From the NCBI RefSeq assembly GCF_000400485.1, contig NZ_ASHR01000014.1, positions 186,001 to 250,000 of the forward strand: a stretch of DNA of 64,000 bases, written 5' to 3'. Each line of letters opens with the position of its first letter. Position 1 is the stretch's first letter. Source of the stretch: Agrococcus pavilionensis RW1 (GTDB taxonomy: Bacteria > Actinomycetota > Actinomycetes > Actinomycetales > Microbacteriaceae). Under the pieces are notes generated by a model that saw only the letters and a list, made by a program, of their open reading frames with translations, ran no database searches and was not told the DNA's origin. This document shows positions 50,106-60,950 of the stretch, piece by piece. Made by a program: the position numbers and the translations under genes.

Positions 50106-50129
50106 GCGAAGGCCCTTTCGGGCCTTCGC
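50106..50129 (+). terminator. Hairpin 1 after pth
   Basis: GCGAAGGCCC (50106-50115), loop TTTC, GGGCCTTCGC (50120-50129): a perfect 10-bp stem starting 2 nt after the pth stop. Confidence 0.75.
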
Positions 50130-50142
50130 CGCGACGCCAGCG

Positions 50143-50165
50143 CCGAGGCCCGTCTCGGGCCTCGG
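50143..50165 (+). terminator. Hairpin 2 after pth
   Basis: CCGAGGCCCG (50143-50152), loop TCT, CGGGCCTCGG (50156-50165): a second perfect 10-bp stem in tandem, with a core (GGCCC) similar to hairpin 1. Confidence 0.7.
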
Positions 50166-50230
50166 TCATCCGTCCCGACCCCGCAGGCACCGCCGCTAGC
50201 ATGGGATGCCGATCGGAAGGAAACCCGCCA

Positions 50231-50704
50231 GTGCGCCGAACCGCCATGCTCGCGACCATCGTCGTCGCGGCGACCGTCGCGCTCGCCGGCTGCTCGAGCG
50301 GCGGCGGCGACGAGGAGCAGGTGCAGGGCCCGCACGGCTACACGCTCTCCGCCCGCAGCCCCGAGGGCTCGCTGCTGTGGTGGGACCGCTCGCCCGAGTC
50401 GGGGCTCACCGACCTCATCCTCGAGGACCCCGACGGCCGCTTCCTCGCCTCGTGCCTCGGCGCGGGGCCGCTGCTGTGCGTCGCGGGGCCGGACGCGGCG
50501 AAGGGCGCGCTCGTCATCGCCCCCGCGGGCGCGGAGCGCGCCGTCATGACCTGGTACGGCCAGGAGATCGAGCTCACGCGCGGCGAGAACGTGCCCGACG
50601 ACGCGCCGCCCGTCTTCGTCGGCGTCATGCCGCCCGCGCAGGCCGAGGGCGGCTACTCCCTGCAGGTCCTCGACGGCGCGGGCACCGTCGTCATGAGCCA
50701 GTGA
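50231..50704 (+). CDS. Small lipoprotein of unknown function
   Basis: The 157-residue protein has a lipoprotein signal peptide: basic VRRTAM, a hydrophobic core, then the lipobox VALAGC with C21 as the lipidated residue. The mature part begins with Ser/Gly/Glu and contains ARSPEGSLLWWDRSPESGLT and LEDPDGRFLASCLGAGPLLC, whose two Cys could form a disulfide. No family is recognised. The GTG at 50231 is set by GGAAGGAAA. It lies 10 nt upstream of mfd and may be transcribed with it, which is probably a matter of convenience. Confidence 0.78.
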   Translation: MRRTAMLATIVVAATVALAGCSSGGGDEEQVQGPHGYTLSARSPEGSLLWWDRSPESGLTDLILEDPDGRFLASCLGAGPLLCVAGPDAAKGALVIAPAGAERAVMTWYGQEIELTRGENVPDDAPPVFVGVMPPAQAEGGYSLQVLDGAGTVVMSQ

Positions 50705-50714
50705 CAGCGGGCCA

Positions 50715-53700
50715 GTGAGCCTCGAGCCCCTCCTCGAGCTGCTCGAGCGCGGCGCGCTCGCCCCGGTCGTCGAGGCTCGGCGCGGCGGCGCGCTCAGCGG
50801 CATCGAACCGATGCGCGCGCCGGTCGTCGCCTCGCTCGCGAGCGCCTCCTCCCGCCCGCTGCTCGTCATCACCGCGACCCGCCGCGAGGCCGACGCGGTG
50901 CGCGACGACCTCGAGGCCTGGCTGCCGAGCGCGCAGGTGCTGACGCTCCCGGCATGGGAGACGCTGCCCCACGAGCGCTTGAGCCCCTCGGCCGAGACGG
51001 TCGGCCAGCGCGGCGCAGCGCTCCGGGCGGTCGCCGAGCGCGACCCCGCGACGCCGACGGTCGTCATCGCCTCCGTGCGCGCGGCGCTGCAGCCGGTCGC
51101 CGACAACCTGCTCGACGTCGAGCCGGTCGAGCTCGTCGCGGGCGCTCGCGGCGTCGACCTCGCCGAGCTCTCGCGCCGGCTCGTCGACCTCGCCTACCTG
51201 CGCGTCGACATGGTCACCCGCCGCGGCGAGTTCGCGGTGCGCGGCGGCATCGTCGACGTCTTCAGCCCCGCCGCCGACCACCCGGTGCGCATCGAGCTCT
51301 TCGGCGACGAGGTCGAGCAGATGCGCTGGTTCCACGTCGCCGACCAGCGCAGCGACCCGACGCCGCTCGAGCGCGTCGTGCTGCCGCCGAGCCGCGAGCT
51401 GCTGCTGACGGATGCGGTGCGCGCGCGGGCGCGCGAGCTCGCGCCCGAGTTCCCCGGCATCGCGCAGATGCTCGAGAAGATCGCCGAGGGCATCCCCGTC
51501 GAGGGCATGGAGTCGCTCGCGCCCGCGCTCCTGCCCCGGCTCGTGCCCGTCACCCACTACCTGCCCGACGCTGGCGTCGTCGTGCTCGGGCCCGAGCGCA
51601 TCCGGGACCGCGTCGCGAGCCTCAACGAGACCAACCAGGAGTTCCTGCAGGCCGCGTGGAGCGCGGCGACCGCCGGCGGCGACGCCCCGGTCGACCTCAG
51701 CAGCGGCTTCTTGAGCCTCGACGAGCTGCACGACGCGGTCGACGGCCCGTGGTGGACGCTCTCGACCCTGCAGGCCGACGAGTCGGTCGACGCGATCGAC
51801 GCGCACGCCGTGCCGAGCTTCGCCGGGCGTGCCGACGGCGCCGTCGAGCACCTCCGGGAGCGCTCGCGCGAGGGCTGGCGCGTCGTCGTCACCGCGGCGG
51901 GCCACGGCATGGTCGAGCGCGCGGTGCAGGTGCTCGGCGAGCACGGCGTCGCCGCGCGCGAGGTCGAGGCGCTGCCCGCCGAGCTCGAGCCCGGCATCGT
52001 GCACGTCACGCGCGCCGCGATCGAGCACGGCTTCTCGCTGCCCGAGGAGCGCGTCGAGCTCGTGAGCGAGGCCGAGTTCTTCGGCCGCGCCGTCGGCGTC
52101 GACAGCCGCCAGCCGCACAAGCTCGCCGGCCGCCGGCGCTCGGTCGTCGACCCGCTGCAGCTCAAGGCGGGCGACTACGTCGTGCACGAGACGCACGGCG
52201 TCGGGCGCTTCGTCGAGCTCACCCAGCGCACGGTCTCGAGCGGCGGGCGGAACCCCGTGAAGACGACGCGCGAGTACCTCGTGATCGAGTACGCGCCCTC
52301 GAAGCGCGGCCAGCCGGGCGACCGGCTGTCGGTGCCGACCGACCAGCTCGACCAGCTCAACCGCTACGTGGGCGGCGAGGCGCCGCAGCTGTCGAAGATG
52401 GGCGGCAGCGACTGGCAGCAGGCGAAGTCGAAGGCGCGCCGGGCGGTGCGCGACATCGCGGTCGAGCTCGTGCAGCTCTACTCGAAGCGCATGGCGTCGA
52501 AGGGCCGCGCGTTCGGCCCCGACTCGCCGTGGCAGCGCGAGCTCGAGGACGCCTTCCCCTACGCCGAGACCCCCGATCAGCTCACGACGATCGAGGAGGT
52601 CAAGCGCGACATGGAGCGGCCGGTGCCGATGGACCGGCTGCTCTCGGGCGACGTCGGCTACGGCAAGACCGAGGTCGCCGTGCGTGCCGCCTTCAAAGCC
52701 GTGCAGGACGGCACGCAGGTCGCGGTGCTCGTGCCGACGACGCTGCTCGTGCGGCAGCACTTCGAGACCTTCGCGGCCCGCTTCGCCGGCTTCCCCGTGC
52801 AGGTGCGCGCGCTCAGCCGCTTCCAGACCGACAAGGAGGTGCGCGAGACGATGGCGGGGATCGCCGACGGCACCGTCGACGTCGTCATCGGCACCCACCG
52901 CATCCTGGGGGAGTCCGTCAGCTTCAAGGAGCTCGGACTCGTCATCATCGACGAGGAGCAGCGCTTCGGCGTCGAGCACAAGGAGAAGCTCAAGGCGCTC
53001 AAGGCCAACGTCGACGTGCTCGCGATGTCGGCGACGCCCATCCCGCGCACGCTCGAGATGGCCGTCACCGGCATCCGCGAGATGTCGACGCTCGCGACCC
53101 CGCCCGAGGCGCGCCACCCCGTGCTCACGTTCGTCGGCGCCTACAACGAGCAGCAGGTCGCCGCGGCGATCCGTCGCGAGCTGCTGCGCGAGGGCCAGGT
53201 CTTCTTCGTGCACAACCGCGTCTCGTCGATCAACCGCGTCGCGGCGCAGCTCGCCGAGCTCGTGCCCGAGGCGCGCATCGGCGTCGCGCACGGCAAGATG
53301 GCCGAGTCGCAGCTCGAGCGCGTCATCGTCGACTTCTGGGAGAAGGAGTACGACGTGCTCGTCTCGACCACGATCGTCGAGACGGGCCTCGACATCCCGA
53401 ACGCCAACACGCTCATCGTCGACCGCGCCGAGCGCTACGGCCTCAGCCAGCTGCACCAGCTGCGCGGGCGCGTGGGCCGCGGCCGCGAGCGCGCCTACGC
53501 CTACTTCCTCTACGACGCCGACAAGCCGCTCTCTGAGACGGCGCACGATCGGCTCGAGACGATCGCGGTGCACAACGAGCTCGGCGCGGGCATGCAGGTC
53601 GCGATGAAGGACCTCGAGATCCGCGGCGCGGGCAACCTGCTCGGCGGCGAGCAGTCGGGGCACATCGCGGGCGTCGGCTTCGACCTCTACCTGCGGATGG

Positions 53701-54275
53701 TGGGGGAGGCGGTCGCGGTCTTCCGCGGCGAGGAGGACGAGGGGCCGCGCGAGCTGCGGCTCGAGCTGCCCGTCGACGCCGTGATCCCCGAGGACTACGT
53801 CGACTCGGAGCGGCTGCGGCTCGAGGCGTACCAGAAGATCTCCGCCGCGGCCTCGGCGCGCGACGACGGTGCGATCGACCAGGTGCTCGACGAGCTGCGC
53901 GACCGCTACGGCGAGCCGCCCGCGCAGGTGACGTCGCTCATCGCGATCGCGCGGCTGCGGCGCAAGGCGCAGCGCGCGAAGCTCTCGGAGGTCATCACCG
54001 TCGGCCCCAACCTGCGCGTCTCGCCCGCCGACCTCGCCGAGTCGACGCAGCTGCGGCTGCGGCGCATGTACCCGGGCGCGAAGCTCAACGCGCAGGCGGC
54101 CTCGCTCGTCGTGCCGATCCCGACCGCCGGCGGCGGCCGGCTCGCGGGCACGCAGGCCGAGCCGCTGCCCGACGCCGAGCTCATCGCGTGGGTCGACGGG
54201 CTGCTGACGGCGATCTTCCCGCCGCCGAAGGAGCCGGTCGACGCCGAGGCACGCGACGGGGAGCGGTCCGAGTGA
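50715..54275 (+). CDS. mfd: Transcription-repair coupling factor
   Basis: The 1186-residue SF2 translocase removes stalled RNA polymerase and recruits UvrA. N-terminal UvrB-like region: LPAWETLPHERLSPSAETVG and LRVDMVTRRGEFAVRGGIVD. The RNA-polymerase interaction domain starts near LKAGDYVVHETHGVGRFVEL. Helicase motifs: LLSGDVGYGKTEVAVRAAFK (Walker A), IIDEEQRFGVEHKEKLKALK (DEEQ), MSATPIPRTLEMAVTGIR, STTIVETGLDIPNANTLIVD and LHQLRGRVGRGRERAYAYFL. The C-terminal TRCF domain (ELRLELPVDAVIPEDYVDSE) is complete. Start GTG 50715; its stop overlaps the mazG GTG. Confidence 0.96.
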   Translation: MSLEPLLELLERGALAPVVEARRGGALSGIEPMRAPVVASLASASSRPLLVITATRREADAVRDDLEAWLPSAQVLTLPAWETLPHERLSPSAETVGQRGAALRAVAERDPATPTVVIASVRAALQPVADNLLDVEPVELVAGARGVDLAELSRRLVDLAYLRVDMVTRRGEFAVRGGIVDVFSPAADHPVRIELFGDEVEQMRWFHVADQRSDPTPLERVVLPPSRELLLTDAVRARARELAPEFPGIAQMLEKIAEGIPVEGMESLAPALLPRLVPVTHYLPDAGVVVLGPERIRDRVASLNETNQEFLQAAWSAATAGGDAPVDLSSGFLSLDELHDAVDGPWWTLSTLQADESVDAIDAHAVPSFAGRADGAVEHLRERSREGWRVVVTAAGHGMVERAVQVLGEHGVAAREVEALPAELEPGIVHVTRAAIEHGFSLPEERVELVSEAEFFGRAVGVDSRQPHKLAGRRRSVVDPLQLKAGDYVVHETHGVGRFVELTQRTVSSGGRNPVKTTREYLVIEYAPSKRGQPGDRLSVPTDQLDQLNRYVGGEAPQLSKMGGSDWQQAKSKARRAVRDIAVELVQLYSKRMASKGRAFGPDSPWQRELEDAFPYAETPDQLTTIEEVKRDMERPVPMDRLLSGDVGYGKTEVAVRAAFKAVQDGTQVAVLVPTTLLVRQHFETFAARFAGFPVQVRALSRFQTDKEVRETMAGIADGTVDVVIGTHRILGESVSFKELGLVIIDEEQRFGVEHKEKLKALKANVDVLAMSATPIPRTLEMAVTGIREMSTLATPPEARHPVLTFVGAYNEQQVAAAIRRELLREGQVFFVHNRVSSINRVAAQLAELVPEARIGVAHGKMAESQLERVIVDFWEKEYDVLVSTTIVETGLDIPNANTLIVDRAERYGLSQLHQLRGRVGRGRERAYAYFLYDADKPLSETAHDRLETIAVHNELGAGMQVAMKDLEIRGAGNLLGGEQSGHIAGVGFDLYLRMVGEAVAVFRGEEDEGPRELRLELPVDAVIPEDYVDSERLRLEAYQKISAAASARDDGAIDQVLDELRDRYGEPPAQVTSLIAIARLRRKAQRAKLSEVITVGPNLRVSPADLAESTQLRLRRMYPGAKLNAQAASLVVPIPTAGGGRLAGTQAEPLPDAELIAWVDGLLTAIFPPPKEPVDAEARDGERSE

Positions 54276-54940
54276 CCGCGCTCGACGAGCTCGTCGCCGT
54301 CATGGCGCGGCTGCGGGGCCCGGGCGGCTGCCCGTGGGACGGGGAGCAGACGCACGCGTCGCTCGCGCCCTATGTCATCGAGGAGGCGCACGAACTCGTC
54401 GAGGCGATCGAGGCCGGCGATGACGAGCACCTCCGCGAGGAGCTCGGCGACGTGCTGCTGCAGGTCGTGTTCCACGCCGACATCGCGCGCGCCGAGGGCC
54501 GATTCGACCTCGAGGGCGTCGCGCGGGCGCTCACCGAGAAGCTGCGCCGCCGCCACCCGCACGTCTTCGCGGACGTCGCCGTCGACGGCGTGGGCGACGT
54601 CGTCGCCAACTGGGACGCGATCAAGCGCGCCGAGAAGCCCGAGCGCGACAGCGCCCTCGACGGCATCCCCGCGAGCCTGCCGGCGCTCGCGCGCGCCGAG
54701 AAGGTCATCCGTCGCGCGGGCAGAGCCGGGCTCGCGCTGCCCGAGGAGACGGCGACGGATGCGTCGGCGCCCGAGACCGAGGACGAGCTCGGCCGGGCGC
54801 TCCTCGCGCTCGCGCGCGGCGCGGCCGAGCGCGGACTCGACGCCGAGCGGGCGCTGCGCACCGCGACGCGCGAGCTCGAGCAGCGGCTGCGCGACGCCGA
54901 GGCCGCAGCGAGCGGCCCGGACGGCGCCGCTGCGCGATGA
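54272..54940 (+). CDS. mazG: MazG family nucleoside triphosphate pyrophosphohydrolase
   Basis: The 222-residue protein hydrolyses NTPs to NMP and pyrophosphate, a house-cleaning activity. It has LRGPGGCPWDGEQTHASLAP, the metal-binding ExxE pair in IEEAHELVEAIEAGDDEHLR, EELGDVLLQVVFHADIARAE (ExxD) and VVANWDAIKRAEKPERDSAL, the family's KxxEK-type end of domain. The variable C-terminal half is shorter than in the two-domain E. coli protein. GTG at 54272 overlaps the mfd stop. Confidence 0.93.
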   Translation: MTALDELVAVMARLRGPGGCPWDGEQTHASLAPYVIEEAHELVEAIEAGDDEHLREELGDVLLQVVFHADIARAEGRFDLEGVARALTEKLRRRHPHVFADVAVDGVGDVVANWDAIKRAEKPERDSALDGIPASLPALARAEKVIRRAGRAGLALPEETATDASAPETEDELGRALLALARGAAERGLDAERALRTATRELEQRLRDAEAAASGPDGAAAR

Positions 54941-54947
54941 TGGAGGG

Positions 54948-55577
54948 GTGACTCCCGCCCCGCGAGACGAGCGCCTCGACCGGCGCCGTCGCGCGATCCT
55001 GGCCGCGCTCGTCGTCACGGTCGTCACGACCGCCCTCACGGGCAGCGCCCACGCGATCGGCGGCGGATCGCCCCCTGACGCGCTGCTGCTCGGGGCCGCC
55101 GCGGTGCTCACGCTCGTCGTGCTCGCGCCCGTGCTCGGCGCTCGCGGCCTGACGGCGGCGCTGCCCCGCCAGGCGCTCGCGGTCACCGCCGCGCAGCTGC
55201 TGCAGCACGCGCTCTACGCGGTGCCCGAGTCGAGCGCGCCGCTCGCCGCGGCCGCGGGCGGGCACGCTGCTCACGCGCACGGTGCGCACTCGGGCGCGAG
55301 CCTCGCGGGCGCGGTGCTGCACGCGCACGCCGCGATGCCGCTCGCGCACCTCGTCGCGGGCGCGCTCGCGCTCGGCCTGCTGCGGCTCGCGCCGCGGCTC
55401 GTCGACGCCCTGCTCGAGGCCGTCTCGCTCCGCGTCGCCCTCGCGGTGCTCGCGTGGCCGGGCCCGCGCCCGGCGGGCACCGCATCCGTCGCTGCCGAGC
55501 GCCGCGCGAGCCGTCGCGCGCTCGACGCGCTGCGCGGCTCGCTCGAGCGGCGCGGGCCGCCGCTCGCCATCGCCTGA
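54948..55577 (+). CDS. Histidine-rich membrane protein of unknown function
   Basis: The 209-residue protein has about five hydrophobic segments (near 18-38, 45-65, 75-92, 120-150 and 155-175) and a loop unusually rich in histidine: GGHAAHAHGAHSGASLAGAV followed by LHAHAAMPLAHLVAG. Such loops may bind copper, zinc or nickel. The YcnI-type gene lies downstream, so a copper-linked role is plausible by context only. Start GTG at 54948; a GATGAT hexamer ends 6 nt before it. After its stop come three tandem GC-rich hairpins. Confidence 0.72.
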   Translation: MTPAPRDERLDRRRRAILAALVVTVVTTALTGSAHAIGGGSPPDALLLGAAAVLTLVVLAPVLGARGLTAALPRQALAVTAAQLLQHALYAVPESSAPLAAAAGGHAAHAHGAHSGASLAGAVLHAHAAMPLAHLVAGALALGLLRLAPRLVDALLEAVSLRVALAVLAWPGPRPAGTASVAAERRASRRALDALRGSLERRGPPLAIA

Positions 55578-55583
55578 CGCGAG

Positions 55584-55661
55584 CCCGCCGCGCGCCCCTG
55601 GCGCGCCACCCCGCCGCGCGCCCCTGGCGCGCCATCCCGCCGCGCGCCCCACGGCGCGCGG
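55584..55661. repeat. Three tandem 26-bp hairpin-forming repeats
   Basis: Units at 55584-55609, 55610-55635 and 55636-55661. The first two differ only in the last base; the third diverges in its right part. Each unit contains GCGCGCC and GGCGCGC arms around a 3-4-nt loop. They lie in the 149-bp gap between the His-rich membrane gene and the YcnI-like gene. Confidence 0.7.
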
Positions 55662-55726
55662 CCCGGCGACCGCGACCGCGGTCGCCCGCAGTCGAGCGCG
55701 CCCCGAGCGCGCAGCAAGGAGCGCCC

Positions 55727-56431
55727 ATGACCACGTCCACCGATCGAGCCCGCCGACGCATCCGGCCCTTCCGTCCCCTGCCAGTGCTCGCTGGCGCCGC
55801 CGCCGCGGCCGCCCTCGTGCTCGCCGCACCCGTCGCGGCGAGCGCCCACGTGCACGCCGAGCCGTCGAGCACCGAGCCGGGCGCGCGCGCCGACATCGCG
55901 TTCGCGATCGGCCACGGCTGCGACGGCTCGCCCACGACAGCCGTCGAGATCGAGGTGCCGGCCGAGATCGCGGCGGTCGGCCTCATCGCGAACCCCGGCT
56001 GGGACGTCGCGATCGACACCGCCGACGGCACCCGCACCGTCGTCTTCACGGCTGACGAGCCGCTGCCCGACGGCGTGCGCGACACGCTCGAGCTGAGCGC
56101 GACGCTGCCCGACGACGCCGCCGACGGCACGGTGCTCGCGTTCCCGACGCGCCAGGTGTGCGAGGTGGGCGAGTCGGCGTGGACCGACGCCGACCAGGCC
56201 TCCGACACCCCCGCGCCGATCGTGACGATCGGTGCGGCGGATGCGCACGGCCGCGGTGCGGACGCGGGCCACGACGCCGCTGCGGGCGCCAAGGGCGCCG
56301 ACAGCGACGCCTCCGCGGCGACCGCCGGGGATGACGGGGCAGCCGCGATGCCGATCGCGATCGCCGCGCTCGTGGTCGCGCTCGCGGCCGCGGCGCTCGC
56401 GGCCGTCGCCGCCGTCCGCCGCCGCGCCTGA
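55727..56431 (+). CDS. YcnI-family (DUF1775) copper-binding membrane-anchored protein
   Basis: The 234-residue protein has a signal peptide ending ASA at residue 40, so the mature protein begins HVHAEPSSTEPG with His41 at the new N-terminus, the copper ligand position known for YcnI (with a conserved Trp; here AWTDADQ). The domain continues ADIAFAIGHGCDGSPTTAVE and LIANPGWDVAIDTADGTRTV. After a disordered Asp/Ala/Gly-rich linker a single C-terminal helix (about 205-230) and RRR anchor it in the membrane. CopC/CopD genes, often adjacent, are absent here. ATG at 55727 after AAGGA. Confidence 0.85.
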   Translation: MTTSTDRARRRIRPFRPLPVLAGAAAAAALVLAAPVAASAHVHAEPSSTEPGARADIAFAIGHGCDGSPTTAVEIEVPAEIAAVGLIANPGWDVAIDTADGTRTVVFTADEPLPDGVRDTLELSATLPDDAADGTVLAFPTRQVCEVGESAWTDADQASDTPAPIVTIGAADAHGRGADAGHDAAAGAKGADSDASAATAGDDGAAAMPIAIAALVVALAAAALAAVAAVRRRA

Positions 56432-56436
56432 CCCGA

Positions 56437-56456
56437 GCAGAGTCCCGGCACTCTGC
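56437..56456. terminator. Palindrome GCAGAGT/ACTCTGC, copy A
   Basis: GCAGAGT (56437-56443) and ACTCTGC (56450-56456), loop CCCGGC; 5 nt after the YcnI-like stop. Confidence 0.55.
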
Positions 56457-56475
56457 GCTCTCGCGGGCCCCGTCT

Positions 56476-56497
56476 CGCAGAGTGCCGGAGCTCTGCG
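56476..56497. terminator. Palindrome CGCAGAG/CTCTGCG, copy B
   Basis: CGCAGAG (56476-56482) and CTCTGCG (56491-56497) around 8 nt, 11 nt from the stop of the convergent gene. It is related to copy A and to 36983-37004. Confidence 0.55.
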
Positions 56498-56508
56498 GGG
56501 GAGATCGG

Positions 56509-57201
56509 CTACGGAGCGGTGGACGCGGGGCCGGGCGGGTCGGCCGCGGCGGCGGCGCGAGACGACTCGCGATGCCGCAGCCGCCCGACGCCCGCGACGA
56601 CGAAGATCCCGATCACGAACGCGATGAGCACCTGCCCCGTCGGCCACACGAGCCCGGCCCAGCCGCCGTGCACGGCCGGGTCGAGGAACGGGTAGGGGAA
56701 CCAGCCGTCGACGAGCCCGCCGCGCAGCCACGCGGCGACGAGGTACCCCACGGGGTAGGCCATCCACCACGCCGCCGCGGCGAGCGAGATCCGCCGCGCG
56801 GTCGGCACGAGCAGCCAGTCGAGCCCCACCATCCACGGGATGAAGCGGTGCTGCGCCGCGTTCGTGAACTCGATCGACCACGCCCACACCTCGTCGGGCT
56901 CCGCGAGCAGCACCGCGTAGACGAGCCCGGTGAGCACGATGTACGCCGTGATCGCGCCGCGCACGTGGTCGAACCATCGCGGCCTGCGCCACTCCGGCAC
57001 GAGCAGCATCCACACCATGAGCGCGATGACGAACAGGTTCGACTGCACGGTGAAGTAGGCGAAGTGCTCGGTGGGCGGCTCGCCCGACTGCAGCATGTTC
57101 TTGATGTTCCACGCCTCGGCGAAGACCGCCGTGAGCAGGATGAGGATGCGCCACGCCGCGACGGGCACGGCGCGATCGGTGAGGAGTCGGGGTCGTCGCA
57201 C
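56509..57201 (-). CDS. Pr6Pr family membrane protein
   Basis: The 230-residue protein has six hydrophobic helices and conserved aromatic and acidic residues, for example NMLQSGEPPTEHFAYFTVQS at the end of helix 1, FTNAAQHRFIPWMVGLDWLL and YPFLDPAVHGGWAGLVW. This is the pattern of Pr6Pr/FAR-17a-type integral membrane proteins, for which no firm bacterial function is known. I chose the GTG at 57201, where a minus-strand CACGAT hexamer ends 6 nt upstream; an ATG at 57279 would add a low-complexity N-terminus overlapping hisS. It is divergent from hisS. Confidence 0.8.
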   Translation of the reverse strand: MRRPRLLTDRAVPVAAWRILILLTAVFAEAWNIKNMLQSGEPPTEHFAYFTVQSNLFVIALMVWMLLVPEWRRPRWFDHVRGAITAYIVLTGLVYAVLLAEPDEVWAWSIEFTNAAQHRFIPWMVGLDWLLVPTARRISLAAAAWWMAYPVGYLVAAWLRGGLVDGWFPYPFLDPAVHGGWAGLVWPTGQVLIAFVIGIFVVAGVGRLRHRESSRAAAAADPPGPASTAP

Positions 57202-57272
57202 GCGGTCATCGTGCCATCGACGGATGCCCGGGCGGGCGAAGGGCGCGCCCGGGGTGCGGGAGAATGGTCGCC

Positions 57273-59845
<2,573 letters not shown>

Positions 59846-59894
59846 CGCCGCTCGACCGGCCGCGGGCCTGACCGCAGCGGAGGGCACCCACCGA

Positions 59895-59900
59895 TATCCT
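59895..59900 (+). promoter_or_regulatory. -10 hexamer TATCCT, leaderless promoter of the ftsB-like gene
   Basis: TATCCT ends 6 nt before the GTG at 59907. Confidence 0.5.
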
Positions 59901-59906
59901 CGGCGG

Positions 59907-60362
59907 GTGCCCTCCGCTCGTCCCGCCCCGCAGCTGCGCGTCTCGTGGCTGCTGCTCGTGGTCGTCGGGCTCGTGGTCGCGGGCTTCGTCGTGCTCGCGC
60001 CCTCGGTCGGCCTGCTGATCGAGCAGCGCCGCGACATCGCCGCGCTCGAGGAGCAGGTGGCCGCGCAGCAGGCGAACGTCGAGTCGCTGCAGGAGCAGCA
60101 GGCGCGCTGGGACGACCCTGCCTACATCGAGGCGCAAGCGAGGGACCGGCTGTTCTTCGTCTATCCGGGCGAGACGAGCTTCGTCGTGCTCGACGACCGC
60201 ACGACGCTCGAGACCGCGACCGCCGACGTGCCGTCCGCGACCCTCGAGGAGCCCGAGGATGACTGGGCGGCCGCCGCGGCCTCGTCCTTCCTCATCGCGG
60301 GCCTCACGACCGCCGGCCCGTCGAGCTTCGGCGAGCCCGCCGAGATCGGCGAGCCGCAGTGA
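59907..60362 (+). CDS. FtsB/DivIC-like septum formation initiator
   Basis: The 151-residue single-pass protein has a short cytoplasmic N-terminus, one helix (about 14-36), an extracytoplasmic coiled coil (EQRRDIAALEEQVAAQQANV followed by ESLQEQQARW) and the conserved YIEAQARDRLFFVYPGE segment of the FtsB/DivIC family, which links FtsL and FtsQ in the divisome. The C-terminal tail is acidic and then Ala/Gly-rich. The gene follows eno, as ftsB does in many bacteria, and its TGA overlaps the DUF501 GTG. Confidence 0.9.
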   Translation: MPSARPAPQLRVSWLLLVVVGLVVAGFVVLAPSVGLLIEQRRDIAALEEQVAAQQANVESLQEQQARWDDPAYIEAQARDRLFFVYPGETSFVVLDDRTTLETATADVPSATLEEPEDDWAAAAASSFLIAGLTTAGPSSFGEPAEIGEPQ

Positions 60363-60886
60363 CCGGCCGGCCCGCCATCGACCCCGCGAGCGAGCGCGAC
60401 CTCGAGATCATGGCGGCGCAGCTCGGCCGCTCGATGCGCGGCGTGCTCGGCATCGGCGCCCGCTGCGCGTGCGGCGCGCCGACGGTCGTCGTGACGAGCC
60501 CGCGCCTGCCCGACGGCTCGCCCTTCCCGACCTTCTACTACCTCACCCACCCCGCGGCGACCGCCGCCGCGTCGCGGCTCGAGGCCGACGGCACGATGGC
60601 GCAGCTGCAGGAGCGCCTCGCCGAGCCGGCGATCGCCGAGGGCTACGCCGCCGCGCATCGCGCCTACCTCGCCGACCGCGAGGCGCACGGAGCCGTCGAC
60701 GAGATCGCGGGCGTGAGCGCGGGCGGGATGCCGACCCGCGTCAAGTGCCTGCACGCCGTGCTCGCGCACTCGCTCGCCGCCGGGCCCGGCGTCAACCCGA
60801 TCGGCGACCTCACGCTCGAGCTCGCCGACTGGTCGCCCGCGGTGTGCGCGTGCGCGCCGGACGCTCGAGGCTCCGCAGAGGGATAG
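60359..60886 (+). CDS. DUF501 family protein
   Basis: The 175-residue protein has the DUF501 hallmarks: ARCACGAPTVVVTSPRLPDG near residue 35, FPTFYYLTHPAATAAASRLE, and the C-terminal TRVKCLHAVLAHSLAAGPGV followed by NPIGD. The Cys residues (RCACG, KCLH, CACA) could bind metal. Its role is unknown; conservation beside eno and the FtsB-like gene in actinobacteria suggests a link to growth. The GTG overlaps the preceding stop (GTGA). Confidence 0.88.
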   Translation: MTGRPAIDPASERDLEIMAAQLGRSMRGVLGIGARCACGAPTVVVTSPRLPDGSPFPTFYYLTHPAATAAASRLEADGTMAQLQERLAEPAIAEGYAAAHRAYLADREAHGAVDEIAGVSAGGMPTRVKCLHAVLAHSLAAGPGVNPIGDLTLELADWSPAVCACAPDARGSAEG

Positions 60887-60903
60887 CGGATTCCTAGGGG
60901 CGT

Positions 60904-60909
60904 TAGAAT
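60904..60909 (+). promoter_or_regulatory. -10 hexamer TAGAAT of ndh
   Basis: TAGAAT is a close match to the consensus; the predicted leader is about 35 nt and includes GGGAAGAAG before the start. No clear -35 is seen 17 bp upstream. Confidence 0.5.
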
Positions 60910-60950
60910 GTCGTGACCCCTCATCTGATACCGGGAAGAAGTGTGTGTCC

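Noticed and set aside
50691-53663. A 990-codon antisense frame opposite mfd
   Set aside because: No domain features, and composition typical of GC shadow frames.
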